Shown: positions 33,835 through 46,199 of the stretch, in pieces | Layout: each line of letters begins with the position of its first letter | Numbering within the stretch: position 1 is the stretch's first letter | Assembly (NCBI GenBank): GCA_017934385.1 | Contig: JAGBJQ010000053.1 | Span: 1-58,907 of the forward strand | Length of the DNA: 58,907 nt | Reading direction: 5' to 3' | DNA from: Campylobacter sp. | GTDB taxonomy: Bacteria > Campylobacterota > Campylobacteria > Campylobacterales > Campylobacteraceae | Position numbers and translations under genes: made by a program | Notes under the pieces: model-generated | Databases searched by the model: none | Told to the model about the DNA's origin: nothing | The model's input: only the letters and a program-made list of their open reading frames with translations

Positions 33835-34545
33835 TTATTCCTTTATTTTTTGTTCTCTGCTTTGCTCATAAGCATCGCGTAAAAATGGGTATAAATCCAC
33901 AGCCCCGCTTGTCATTTTTTCGTAAAATTCAGGATCGCGAGAGTAATCGTTAAAAATCCTAAACGCATTTACCGACATACTTACGGTGTTATCGTCGATA
34001 TAATTTACTGGATTGGTGAAAAAATCGCCCACAAGCCCGAAAGTATCGCGCAGGTTGCTAGACCCTAGTATCGGCCACACGATATGCGGTCCTGCTGGCA
34101 CGCCCCAGTATCCTAGCGTCTGCCCGAAATCCTCATCGTGGCGCGGTATGTTAAAATGCAAAGTCGCCGCGTCGCTAAGCCCAGCAAAACCGATTGTGGT
34201 GTTTATCAAAAATCTCTTTGTCTCGTCCCATGAGTTTTCGAATTTGCCCTGTAAAAGGTTGTTTGTCAGGCGCATTGGATACATTAGATTGTGGAAAAAG
34301 TTCGCAAACGCCCCTTGTATGGGATCTGGCATGACATAATCATAGCCTGTGGCCACAGGTGTCACCAAATAGCGGTAAAACACATCGTTAAAGCCCGTCA
34401 TTACGCGGTTATAGCCACTTAGTGGATCGAAAACTTCCTTTTGACTATACTCGGCGTCAAACTCATCAATCTCAGCGCTAGTATCGGTGGCATACAGCGC
34501 ACAGCTACACGCAACAGCGCATAAAAAAGCTCTATGAAATTTCAA
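33835..34545 (-). CDS. mlaA: Outer-membrane phospholipid transport protein MlaA (VacJ-like)
   Basis: 236 residues from a TTG start with an AAGGAT site upstream. Family motifs are DPLSGYNRVMTGFNDVFYRY, FANFFHNLMYPMRLTNNLLQ, HDEDFGQTLGYWGVPAGPHI and the glycine-rich GPHIVWPILGSSNLRD. The signal sequence has several cysteines (CAVACSCAL) but no textbook lipobox, so lipidation is uncertain. MlaA takes misplaced phospholipid from the outer leaflet. First gene of a three-gene operon. Confidence 0.88.
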   Translation of the reverse strand: MKFHRAFLCAVACSCALYATDTSAEIDEFDAEYSQKEVFDPLSGYNRVMTGFNDVFYRYLVTPVATGYDYVMPDPIQGAFANFFHNLMYPMRLTNNLLQGKFENSWDETKRFLINTTIGFAGLSDAATLHFNIPRHDEDFGQTLGYWGVPAGPHIVWPILGSSNLRDTFGLVGDFFTNPVNYIDDNTVSMSVNAFRIFNDYSRDPEFYEKMTSGAVDLYPFLRDAYEQSREQKIKE

Positions 34546-34577
34546 CCATTATCCTTTTAAATTTAATCGAAAGGGCG

Positions 34578-34583
34578 ATTTTA
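34578..34583 (-). promoter_or_regulatory. Possible -10 box for the mlaA-mlaC-RND operon
   Basis: The minus strand reads TTGTAAAAT about 33 bases before the mlaA TTG start. Confidence 0.35.
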
Positions 34584-34680
34584 CAAAATTTAAGTAAATT
34601 TTTGTCTATGTGTGAAATTAAAATTAAAATAATGAAATAAAATCCCATAAAAAGGTATTTTTAAGCTTTTTAAATATATT

Positions 34681-34698
34681 ATTTTATACAGATAAAAT
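34681..34698. promoter_or_regulatory. Inverted repeat upstream of modE, possible operator or promoter
   Basis: ATTTTAT-ACAG-ATAAAAT is a perfect 7-bp inverted repeat with a 4-base spacer, ending 33 bases before the modE ATG. The right half, GATAAAAT, may also be the -10 box. Autoregulation by ModE is common, which makes this a plausible site, but AT-rich DNA gives such repeats by chance. Confidence 0.35.
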
Positions 34699-34731
34699 CA
34701 CAAAAAGTAAATGAAATAAAAAGGAAAATTT

Positions 34732-35508
34732 ATGAACGCTAAATTTGCGCTAGAACTTTATCTTAGCAAGGATACGACGCTGATTTCACGCCATATCGCC
34801 TTGCTAAAAGCTGTCGATGAGACTAAATCAATCACCAAAGCCGCCCAAAAAATCGGCATTAGCTATAAAAACTGCTGGGATAGCCTAAATTTGATAAATA
34901 ACGCCAGCAAAAAGCCTCTGATTTCTCGCACGCAAGGCTCGAAAAAAAATAGTGGCTCGGAGCTCACTGACTACGCTAAAAGCCTAATTCGCTCCTATGA
35001 TATCATCAGCAGGGTCGGCGATAGCTTTTTGGAGCAAATTTTAAAGGCCGATGATATTAGCGATGAAAATTTAATTGGACTTGAAAGAATCGGCATAAAA
35101 CTCTCAGCCAGAAATCAATTAAACGCCGTAATTAGCGAGATTAGCAGAGGCGCAGTCGATAGTATGATCACGCTCGCGCTTTCAGGTGGCGAGAAACTAG
35201 ACGCGCAAATCACAATAGAAAGTGAAAAAAACCTAGAATTAAGGCCTGGCAAAGAGGTTTTGCTAATATTCAAAGCCCCAAGTGTGAAAATTTTAAAAGG
35301 CGAAAATTTGGGCGAGCGTAACGGCGTGAAATGCAAAATCAGTGATGTCAAAATCGGCATTAAAAACGCTCAAATTTGCCTTGATACCGCAGGTCACCAA
35401 AACATAATCGCCGTAATCGCGCGCAAAAGCGCAAATGAGCTAAATTTGGGCGTGGGCGATGAGGTGCGAGCGTGCATAGAGCCCGATGATATCATTATCG
35501 GCGTGTGA
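34732..35508 (+). CDS. modE: Molybdate-responsive transcriptional regulator ModE-like
   Basis: 258 residues. The N-terminal winged helix spans about residues 1-100 (ALLKAVDETKSITKAAQKIG, SYKNCWDSLNLINN). Two molybdate-binding TOBE/Mop domains follow: LSARNQLNAVISEISRGAVD at about 124, and CKISDVKIGIKNAQICL at about 203. ModE binds DNA when molybdate-loaded and usually represses mod genes. It heads the mod cluster and has an AAGGA site before the ATG. Confidence 0.87.
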   Translation: MNAKFALELYLSKDTTLISRHIALLKAVDETKSITKAAQKIGISYKNCWDSLNLINNASKKPLISRTQGSKKNSGSELTDYAKSLIRSYDIISRVGDSFLEQILKADDISDENLIGLERIGIKLSARNQLNAVISEISRGAVDSMITLALSGGEKLDAQITIESEKNLELRPGKEVLLIFKAPSVKILKGENLGERNGVKCKISDVKIGIKNAQICLDTAGHQNIIAVIARKSANELNLGVGDEVRACIEPDDIIIGV

Positions 35509-35557
35509 TTTGAGCGATAAAATTTAAAATTTAAAATCCATTTTTTAAGGAGAATTT

Positions 35558-36325
35558 ATGAAACACAAATTTTTACTTTGCGCTCTTGCGCTATGTGGCG
35601 TCTTAAATGCGGGTGAGGTATCTATCGCAGCGGCTGCGAATACGACTTACGCTTTTGACGAGATTAAGTCTGAATTCGCCAAAGCATATCCGCAAACCAC
35701 GCTAAATGTGAGCCTAGGAGCCAGTGGTGCGCTAAATACGCAGATCAAAAACGGCGCACCATTTGATATTTTTATGGCGGCTGATATGAAATTTGCCGAT
35801 GATTTGTTTGAGGCTGGTTTTGCTACGGCAAAAGCGCAAACTTACGCCAAGGGCAAGGTTGCAATGCTAAGCGTGCGTGGCGTGGATTTAGGGAAAGGGC
35901 TTGACGCGCTAAAAGACGAAAAGGTAAAAACGATTTCTATCGCAAACCCAAAAACAGCCCCTTATGGCGCAGCTAGCGTAGAGGCTATGCAAAAAGCTGG
36001 GATTTTTGATAGCATAAAAGCAAAAATAATTGAGGCTAAATCAATCGGTGAAGCCCTAACACAGACGCTAAGTGCGGCAGATGTGGGATTTATCGCAGCC
36101 AGTGCGATGTATGCGCCAAAAATGAAAGAGGGCGGTTGCGCAGGCGCGCCGTGCGAGGAAGGCAAACATTTCGTGCTGGTGCCTAGCTCGCTTTACGAGC
36201 CAATCGCGCAAGGCATGGTAATACTTAAAAAAGCCCAAAACAACGCCGAAGCAAAGGCATTTTATGACTTTATTTTAAGCGATAAGGGCAGAGAAATTTT
36301 CGCAAAATACGGATATGAGTTTTGA
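35558..36325 (+). CDS. modA: Periplasmic molybdate-binding protein
   Basis: 255 residues. Signal peptide MKHKFLLCALALCGVLNA with cleavage after NAG or LNA. ANTTYAFDEIKSEFAKAYPQ, LGASGALNTQIKNGAPFDIF and MAADMKFADDL form the oxyanion pocket known from ModA. It captures molybdate or tungstate for ModBC. AAGGAG site before the ATG; 49 bases after modE, so it may share the transcript. Confidence 0.92.
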   Translation: MKHKFLLCALALCGVLNAGEVSIAAAANTTYAFDEIKSEFAKAYPQTTLNVSLGASGALNTQIKNGAPFDIFMAADMKFADDLFEAGFATAKAQTYAKGKVAMLSVRGVDLGKGLDALKDEKVKTISIANPKTAPYGAASVEAMQKAGIFDSIKAKIIEAKSIGEALTQTLSAADVGFIAASAMYAPKMKEGGCAGAPCEEGKHFVLVPSSLYEPIAQGMVILKKAQNNAEAKAFYDFILSDKGREIFAKYGYEF

Positions 36326-36705
36326 GAGTTAGGGTAGAGCAAATTTTAGCGAGCGATGGAATTTATAAAATTCTTTTCTCTCACGGGCTTTGCGGAGTTT
36401 TTTTAGAACTCCCAAAACCCCTTAGTGTGGGATCTGGCGTAGAAATTGGCTTTAAGGCTACACAGGCTTTTTTAGCGCGCAAAAAGTGTGAAATTTCGGC
36501 AGAAAATGAAATTTGCGCCAAAATTTCAGATATTAAATTTGGCGAAATTTTATCAAATTTAAGTTTTTGTAAAAGTGAGCAAAATTTAGAATTTGACATT
36601 ATCGCAACCACGCAGAGTGTGCGAAATTTAGGGCTTTGCGTGGGCGATGAAATTTACATTTACGCAAATGCAAGCGCGATTTTTATAGAGAAAATTTATG
36701 ATTAA
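36322..36705 (+). CDS. TOBE-domain molybdate-binding protein
   Basis: 127 residues from a TTG overlapping the modA stop. No DNA-binding part is present. The C-terminal half (AKISDIKFGEILSNLSFC, then IIATTQSVRNLGLCVGDEIY) is a single Mop-like TOBE unit, the N-terminal half a diverged one. C. jejuni has a similar free-standing gene (Cj0302c) between modA and modB. It may store molybdate or help ModC. Overlaps modC by 8 bases. Confidence 0.75.
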   Translation: MRVRVEQILASDGIYKILFSHGLCGVFLELPKPLSVGSGVEIGFKATQAFLARKKCEISAENEICAKISDIKFGEILSNLSFCKSEQNLEFDIIATTQSVRNLGLCVGDEIYIYANASAIFIEKIYD

Positions 36706-37561
36706 GATTGATTGCGAAAAACGGCTAAACGAAAATTTTAAAATCAGCGTGAATTTAGAGATAAAAAAGGGCTCCTTTGTCTGTCTGTATGGGGCTAGTG
36801 GATCTGGTAAAACCACGATTTTAAGGCTACTTGCTGGCTTTATGAAAATAGATAGCGGGGCGATTACAAACGGCGAAATCACGCTAGATAATGGGCGAAA
36901 ATTTACACATGCTAAGCAGCGAAAAATCGGCTTTTTGTTCCAAGACTACGCGCTTTTTGAGAATATGAGCGTGATAGAAAATCTACTTTTTGCCAAAAAA
37001 GATTTGCAAAAAGCAGGCGAAATGCTAAAATTTTTAGAGCTTGAAAAATACGCAGATTTCGCCATTTCTCAGCTCTCTGGCGGACAAAAACAGCGCGTGG
37101 CACTGGCTCGTGCGCTCATGCAAAGCCCAGAAATTTTGCTACTTGATGAGCCATTATCGGCGCTAGATTATAAAATTCGTGAAAAAATCCAAGACTATCT
37201 CAAAAAAATCCATGAGAAATTTCGCCCTACAATTATCCTTGTCAGCCACGATATCAGCGAGATTTACAGGCTGTGCGAGCGTGTGTATGAGCTAAAAAAT
37301 GGAAGCCTTGTGCGCGAGGGTTCGCCAAGTGAAATTTTCTTGCAAACTAGCGGTTCGCAAAAATTTAGCTTTCGTGGCAAGGTGGTTGCTTTGCGCGAAG
37401 CAGGTGGCGTAAATATCGCTATAATCGCTGTTGGGGCGCAACTTTGCGAAGTGGTTTTAAGTGTGAGCGAGGCTAGGGATTTGCGTGTGGGCGATAGTGT
37501 GAGCGTGGGCGCAAAGGCCTTTAATATAAATTTGAAAAAAATAGAGGAAAACAATGATTGA
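36698..37561 (+). CDS. modC: Molybdate ABC transporter ATP-binding protein
   Basis: 287 residues. Walker A GASGSGKTT, Q-loop FLFQDYALFE, signature LSGGQKQRVALARAL, Walker B ILLLDEPLSALD, H-loop LVSHD. A C-terminal TOBE-like regulatory domain begins near residue 223 (FSFRGKVVALREAGG). It powers ModB. It overlaps the genes on both sides by 8 bases. Confidence 0.92.
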   Translation: MIKIDCEKRLNENFKISVNLEIKKGSFVCLYGASGSGKTTILRLLAGFMKIDSGAITNGEITLDNGRKFTHAKQRKIGFLFQDYALFENMSVIENLLFAKKDLQKAGEMLKFLELEKYADFAISQLSGGQKQRVALARALMQSPEILLLDEPLSALDYKIREKIQDYLKKIHEKFRPTIILVSHDISEIYRLCERVYELKNGSLVREGSPSEIFLQTSGSQKFSFRGKVVALREAGGVNIAIIAVGAQLCEVVLSVSEARDLRVGDSVSVGAKAFNINLKKIEENND

Positions 37562-38243
37562 AGCTTTACGAAATTTAGACCTCACGCCGTTTTTGATTTC
37601 GCTTAAACTCTCGGTGGTGACGACATTTACTCTGTTTTGGATTTGCCTGTTTTTGGCATATTTTATGGCGTATAGGGAGTTTCGCGCCAAAAGCGTGATT
37701 GAAAGCATCATTTCGCTTCCACTCGTGCTTCCACCAAGCGTGTTGGGATTTTATCTGCTTGTGTTTTTATCGCCGTATTCGACGCTTGGCAGGTTTTTCG
37801 ATGAAAATTTTGGTGTGCGATTTGTTTTTAATTTCAGTGGTTTGGTGATTGCAAGCTGTATTTACTCTCTGCCATTTATGTTTTCGCCCATGCTTAGCGG
37901 GTTTAGAACGCTACCAATCTCGCTTCGCCACGCTTCGTGGTCGCTAGGTAAGGGATTTTTTGCTACGCTTTTTAGGGTGCTACTACCAGCGATGAAACCG
38001 TCCTTGATAAGCGCTGTGGTGATATGCTTCGCGCACACTATGGGAGAGTTTGGCGTGGTGCTGATGATAGGAGGCTCTGTGAGCGAGCAGACCAAGGTAG
38101 CTTCGATTGCGATTTATGAGGCGACTGAAATTTTGGATTTTACCAGCGCACATTTATACTCGGCGATTATGCTGATTTTTAGCTTTTTGGTGCTTTTGGC
38201 TATGCATTTTTTGGGAGAAAGGTCAAATAAAATAAGACTTTAA
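37554..38243 (+). CDS. modB: Molybdate ABC transporter permease
   Basis: 229 residues with about five membrane helices. SIISLPLVLPPSVLGFYLLV and the EAA loop ASWSLGKGFFATLFRVLLPA, then HTMGEFGVVLMIGGS, are ModB landmarks. Forms the channel for molybdate. In this locus ATPase precedes permease, the reverse of the E. coli modABC order. Confidence 0.92.
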   Translation: MIEALRNLDLTPFLISLKLSVVTTFTLFWICLFLAYFMAYREFRAKSVIESIISLPLVLPPSVLGFYLLVFLSPYSTLGRFFDENFGVRFVFNFSGLVIASCIYSLPFMFSPMLSGFRTLPISLRHASWSLGKGFFATLFRVLLPAMKPSLISAVVICFAHTMGEFGVVLMIGGSVSEQTKVASIAIYEATEILDFTSAHLYSAIMLIFSFLVLLAMHFLGERSNKIRL

Positions 38244-38252
38244 TCACTTTTT

Positions 38253-38261
38253 TGCTAAAAT
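38253..38261 (+). promoter_or_regulatory. Extended -10 promoter for the GGDEF gene
   Basis: TTTTTTGCTAAAAT, with -10 hexamer at 38256-38261, 30 bases before the ATG and 10 bases past the modB stop. Confidence 0.55.
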
Positions 38262-38291
38262 GGCGCGAAAAATTTAAATTTTGGCATAAAA

Positions 38292-41200
38292 ATGGAAGAT
38301 AAAAGAGTAATAACCAAACGATTTTTTATAGCTTTGATTCTTGGAATTTTGGCTATTTTTGCGCTTGTTTTTTGCATTTTTGGCTTTGTGGGCTCAAATA
38401 TCCAAGCCGAGCTTTCTACCAAATTAAGCGTAGCAAAAAATGCTGTAAAAGACCGCAACGCCGAGCTTTTTAGCGAACTTGAAATTTTATCTGAAAACCT
38501 TAAAACCTATCAAGGTTTAAAAACCGAAAACGAGTATGCAAGAAGAACCTTGTATTTCCGTCTCATCGAGCATACAGCCTTACAAAAGCAAAATTTCGAC
38601 GCGATTTTTTATGTCAGAGCCGTGGGTAATCAAGACGAGGTTATAGCTTCGTATTTTAATGATTCGGCTATGTCAAATTTGGGCGAACTCAGGCTTGATG
38701 ATTTTATCCCAAAAATCAAAGACAACCGCTATATATCGCGCTTCATGCCGATTAATGGCGCGAATAGATATTTTTTGATTCAAAAGGTCGAGGCAAATAC
38801 ATTTTTGATAGCCTTTGCAAATACAACCTCGCTAAATGACAAATTTACTGGCCTTGGTGAAATTTTGATTTTTAACAAAGAGGGCGAAATTTTTAATATC
38901 ACAAACGATATTTTCGCACTTTATACAAATAGATTTGATTTTGAAGGCGAGAAAAAACTCAAAATTTTAAAAAGCCTTGGAGAGCGCAAATTTGTCTATT
39001 TCGAGAAATTTGACGATTCGAACAATTTCATAATGATAAGCAAAAATTTAAAAGAATATCTAAGCCTAAAAAATCTTTTGGTTTTGCTAGCGCTTGGGTT
39101 TTTGTTTTTGTATTTGCTAATCACTTTGGTAAATTACAAATTTTTAAAACGCCGAATTTTCGATCCTTTGCACCTGCTTCACAGCTCGGTTTCAGGTGGC
39201 GTGTATAAATCCACAGCGAGTAAAATCGAAACCATGGGCGCGCTAGATCAAATTTTAGAAATCGCGCAAAAACTCGATGAAAGCGTGCAGTATTCGAGCA
39301 GGGCTAGCAAGGTGGATTTTACATTTATCGACGCGCTGAAAAAAAGCTCGCTAATGATTTTTAGCGTCGAAAACACAAATGGCATGATAAACAACGCTAG
39401 CCTCAGAGCCAAGGAGCTTTACGGCGATGATATCGTGGGCAAAAATATCTTTACACTAGAAGCGACTTCGCTGTATGAAAACGCCCACCAAAGCCAAATT
39501 TCACTTTACACCAAAGAAAATTATGTTATCCACACGCACGATACCCCAAACGGCAAAAAGGATATGTATATCAAAAAGACCTTTGTGCGCAATGGCGAGG
39601 ATATTTTGGTGCTTTATGTCTTGCTAGATGCTTCAAAATACCGCAAATTTTACACCGATACCAAAGAAAAGTATAAATATCTAAATGACGCTCCAATCGT
39701 AACCGTAGTCATCAAAGGTGGCGAAATAATCGATGTCAGCGCTAGTTCGCGTGAAATTTGGGGATATGAAAATACTCAAATTTTAGAGGGTAAGACATAT
39801 TTTTGGAGCTTATTTCAAAAAAGCGACGCCAATTCTTTGCAAAACGAGCTAAGAAACCTTATGAGCGATACTAGGAAAAATAATGAGGTTACAAAGCGGG
39901 TTTATCCGATTTTGCATAGAAATTCGATTAGGGCGTTTTATGAGATTACGATTTGTCTGTATAAAAAAGAGCGCAAAGTCGTTATGTATTTTACCAACAT
40001 ACACGATAAGCTCATGGAAATCAACAAACTCAAATCAGATATGAAAAGCAACGAAGAGCTTTTAAAAACCAGATCGTATAGCCCATGCACGATTGACTTA
40101 CGAGCTCAAAAAATCATGCTTAGCAAAGAGTATATGGAGATTTTAGGTAGTAAGGAAGCTAGCGTCGATACAGAGATGAGTATAGGCGATTTCGTAGCTA
40201 AAATTTACTATGTGGATTTGAAGAAATTTAACGACGAACTCAACAAATGCAAGCTAGGCATAAGCGATGAGATTTCATGCGAAATCAGAATCAAGCTAAA
40301 TGACGAGCTAAGCGATAGCGATCAAGGAAATGCCGAGCTAAAATACGCATGGATTAGCCTGCAAGGATATGCTAGCAAAAAAGAAAAAAGAAGTGGCGGT
40401 GCCGAAGAAATCGTCGCTACTATCGAGGATATCACTGCTAAAAAAGACATTGAAACTGAGCTAAATCTAAATTCAAATGTATTTTTAAGGTCGTTAGAAG
40501 CGATTGTCATCACAGATGATATCGGTAGGATTATCCGCGCAAATAGGGCGTTTTATACGATTATGCAATTTAGCGAAACCGATGTCGTGGGCGAGGTGCC
40601 AGAGTATTTCAGAGTAGATCACGACGGCGGTATAATGGGCGAAATCAAGGAAAAGCTAGACAAAGAGAGCCTAAGCTATACAGATGAAATTTACTGCGTC
40701 AAGAAAAACGGCGATGATTTCCCTGCGCTGTTTTCGGCTATCGCGATAAAAGATGATTTTGGCGTGGTAAGCAACTATATTTTAATGTTTAACGAAATTT
40801 CTGAGATTAAGAAAAAAGAGAGCGAGCTTGTCAAAATCGCTCACCACGACGCGCTTACAGGCTTGCCAAATAGAATCTACATTATGAACGCAGCAGGCGA
40901 GTATCTAAGCGCGGCAAAGGAACAAAACAAGCTTGTGGCTGTGCTATTTATAGATTTTGACGGATTTAAGGCGATTAATGATAATTTCGGCCATGATGTG
41001 GGGGATTTGTTTTTGCAAGAGGTCAGCAAGACTATGAACAACCTACTTCGCAAGGGCGATATTTTAGCCAGACTTGGCGGAGATGAATTTGGCGCGATTA
41101 TTGGGGATTTGAAAGACGAAAAAGCAGCGCATGCGCTATTAGAGCGACTTTTAGGAATTGCGAATAAGAAATTTAATTTAGACGGCAATGAGGTAAGTGC

Positions 41201-42409
41201 GAGCGTGAGCGTGGGCGCGGCGTTTTATGACGGAAGCGAGGAAGTCGATTTTAACGAGCTTTTAAGCAGGGCAGACCGGGCGATGTACCGCGCTAAAACG
41301 AGCGGAAAAAATAGATATTGTATCTTTGATAAAGAGAATTTTGACGATTTGCAAATCAGCGAGGAAAGGCTGAAAAAATCTATCGAAAACAACGAATTTT
41401 TCATGCTTTATCAGCCTATCATCGATGATAAAGACAAAATTTACGGCTACGAACTTTTGCTAAGATGGCGACGCGAAAATTTGGGCGTTTTGTTGCCTAG
41501 CGACTTTTTATTTGATATCAGAGAGCCAAAACTTGAAATTTTAATCTCTAAATTTTCATTTATCCAAATGCTGAAATTTAACAAAGAGACAAATTCTCTC
41601 TGCTCGATAAATATCAGCCTAGAAGTGCTAAAAAGCGATGAATTTTACCATTTCGCTTCGCGCGCGATAGAAAAATACGCGCCAAAGACTGAGCTATTTA
41701 TGTTTGAAATCACCGATTTTAACGACAGAACTGCGGCTGATTTTAAACTCATTAGACAAAGATACGCTGATTTTGGCATTAAATTTGCTCTAAATAATGC
41801 AAATCACCAAAATTCAAAATACCTAAAAGGTATGCCTTTTGATATCATTAAAATCGATATGAGGCTCTGCCTAGATGTAGCCAAAAAGCGTGAAGGTATA
41901 AAAAATTTGCTAGATTTGGTGAAATACTTGCGCAGCGAGCTGAAATTTGAAAAACTAGGCGCGCAGGGTATCGAAAACGCGCTCTCACGCCGTTTGCTTA
42001 AAAATTTCAAATTTAATTTTATGCAAGGAAATTTTCTCGGAAAGGCCGTCGATAGGAAGGAAATCACCGCTATCATCGCCAAGCTAAAAGAGGCCAAGGG
42101 CGCTAAGCCAATCACAAAAGATGAGTTTGAAAACTTTTTGATTGCCCTTGATTACAAAAATATCGCGCTTGAATTTTTAGAAAACGCAGAACACGGCGAT
42201 ATCACCGATCTTCGCTTTGAGGTTTTCCAAGAAGAAATTAAAGAGATTAAAACTAGAATCGAAAAATCCACAAGCCATAAATTTATGCTAAATACAGAAA
42301 TTAATAAGCAAATTTTGGATATTCTTGCGCTTGAATTTGAAGATTTACAAAGCTTCATTACAAAATACAAAGCGCGAGTAGATAAGTTTATACTAAATTT
42401 GGAGGAATC

Positions 42410-42413
<4 letters not shown>
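38292..42413 (+). CDS. Large membrane PAS/GGDEF/degenerate-EAL signalling protein
   Basis: 1373 residues. One membrane helix at about 10-33, a periplasmic sensor of about 225 residues, a second helix at about 261-283, then several PAS-like modules up to about 845. The GGDEF motif is intact (929-933), with an RKGD inhibitory site five residues before it, so it should make c-di-GMP under feedback. The EAL domain follows: the motif reads ELL at 1054-1056, but the DDFG pair is Asn-Asn at 1168-1169 and the glutamate of EGVE is Gln1225, so phosphodiesterase activity is unlikely. An extra helical tail follows after about 1280. The sensed signal is unknown. Overlaps the next gene by 4 bases. Confidence 0.87.
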
Positions 42414-44520
<2,107 letters not shown>

Positions 44521-44532
44521 GAAAGGCGGATA

Positions 44533-45084
44533 ATGCGAATACAACTAGCACATGTTCCATACATAGCGCAAAAAATTGCGATAGATATATTAAATTCTGG
44601 CATGGTTACACTTAGTTCTGGCGTCGAGCCCATAGCCAAGGTAGCCTCAGAAATCATCAAAACTGATTTGCAAAAAGAAAAAGCCATAGACGAGCGCGCA
44701 AATGAGCTAATGGACGAGAGAATCGATGAATTTGACGAAATGAATGTAAATAAAAAAGATATGTTTTGGCTCATCAAGCGCAAACTCGCCGCACAAGAGA
44801 ATTTCGAGCTGATTTTCGAGGATAGATACTCAAATATTTCGCATGAAATTTTAGAAACAATTTGGAAGAAAAATTTAGTAGATTACCAAGTGAGCGAAAA
44901 CCGCATTAAAACTATCATTTACAACTCAATCGAGGGGTATTTGAAAATTTACAAAAAAATCGAAGAAGATGTCTATGAATTAATGTCAAATCAAGGTAAA
45001 AAATTAATTCCTGGAACAGAAGAGTATGAGCTTGTGTTTGCGCAAACTTACGAAAAAGAGCTTAAAAAAAGAGGTATGCTGTGA
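44533..45084 (+). CDS. DUF507 family protein
   Basis: 183 residues, highly charged and helical, opening MRIQLAHVPYIAQKIAIDIL. The DUF507 pattern is visible twice: a hydrophobic first half ending with MDERIDEFDEMNVNKKDMFW and a second half with KKRGML at the end. Function unknown. It sits between purA and carA, with an AGAAAGGCGG site upstream, and overlaps carA by 4 bases, so it is coupled to nucleotide synthesis genes. Confidence 0.82.
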   Translation: MRIQLAHVPYIAQKIAIDILNSGMVTLSSGVEPIAKVASEIIKTDLQKEKAIDERANELMDERIDEFDEMNVNKKDMFWLIKRKLAAQENFELIFEDRYSNISHEILETIWKKNLVDYQVSENRIKTIIYNSIEGYLKIYKKIEEDVYELMSNQGKKLIPGTEEYELVFAQTYEKELKKRGML

Positions 45085-46199
45085 AAGCGTATGTTTATTT
45101 AGAAAACGGCGTGTTTTTGGAGGCAAAGGCGTTTGGCAAGGGCGGAAGTGCCTTTGGCGAGCTTGTATTTAACACCTCTATTACAGGATATGAAGAAATC
45201 ATCTCAGATCCTAGCTATGCTGGGCAGTTTATTGTCTTTACTATGCCAGAAATCGGCATTGTAGGCACGAACAGCGACGATGAGGAGAGTGGCAAAATCC
45301 ACGCTAGTGGAATTTTTATCCGCGAGTTTAACAACACTCCCTCAAATTTCAGATCCGAGCAAAATTTGGAAGAGTATTTCATCAAAAACGGCAAATTTGG
45401 CGTGTATGATATAGATACGAGATATCTTACAAAAATGCTTCGTGATGAGGGAAATTTGCGGGTTTTTGTCTCGACTGAAATCAGCGATAAAGAAACCTTG
45501 AAAAAAGCTCTTCAAGACTCAGCTAGGATTGAAGAGGTTAATTATGTCAGCATTGTAAGCACCAAAACCCCATATATCCACGAAAAAGGTCATTGGGACG
45601 CGAATAAAGGCGCTTATAGCACGCCGAAAAAAAATGGCAAAAAAATCGCTGTAATGGATTATGGTGTGAAGCGAAATATCCTAAATGAGCTTTGCGATTT
45701 GGGGCTTAGTGTGGAGGTTTTCCCGTATAATACTAAGGCAAAAACGCTGATTGATAAATTTAACTCTGGCGAAATTCACGGCGTATTTTTATCAAACGGC
45801 CCTGGCGAGCCAAAAATGCTAAAAGACGAAATCGCGCAAATCAAAGAGATAATCGAGGCTAGGATTCCGATTTTTGGCATTTGCCTTGGTCATCAACTTC
45901 TCTCAAACGCTATGGGCTATGAGACATACAAACTCAAATTTGGCCAGCACGGCGCAAATCACCCTGTGCAAAATCTCCATAGTAAATCTATCGAAATCAC
46001 AGCGCAAAACCACAACTACAATGTGCCAGAATCCATAGCTGAGATTTGCGATATCACGCACAGAAATCTATTTGATGGCACAATCGAGGGCGTGAGATAC
46101 AAAAACTACCCTGTTTTTTCTGTCCAACACCACCCAGAAGCGAGTGCTGGACCAAACGAAAGCAAATATATTTTCAAAGAATTTTTGGAAATTTTATGA
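45081..46199 (+). CDS. carA: Carbamoyl-phosphate synthase small (glutaminase) subunit
   Basis: 372 residues from a GTG. The class I amidotransferase domain has its nucleophile in GICLGHQL (C268) and histidine/glutamate in VQHHPEAS near the C-terminus. The N-terminal half has FNTSITGYEEIISDPSYAGQ. It feeds ammonia to CarB for pyrimidine and arginine synthesis. carB is not adjacent. Overlaps the next gene by 4 bases. Confidence 0.95.
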   Translation: MKAYVYLENGVFLEAKAFGKGGSAFGELVFNTSITGYEEIISDPSYAGQFIVFTMPEIGIVGTNSDDEESGKIHASGIFIREFNNTPSNFRSEQNLEEYFIKNGKFGVYDIDTRYLTKMLRDEGNLRVFVSTEISDKETLKKALQDSARIEEVNYVSIVSTKTPYIHEKGHWDANKGAYSTPKKNGKKIAVMDYGVKRNILNELCDLGLSVEVFPYNTKAKTLIDKFNSGEIHGVFLSNGPGEPKMLKDEIAQIKEIIEARIPIFGICLGHQLLSNAMGYETYKLKFGQHGANHPVQNLHSKSIEITAQNHNYNVPESIAEICDITHRNLFDGTIEGVRYKNYPVFSVQHHPEASAGPNESKYIFKEFLEIL

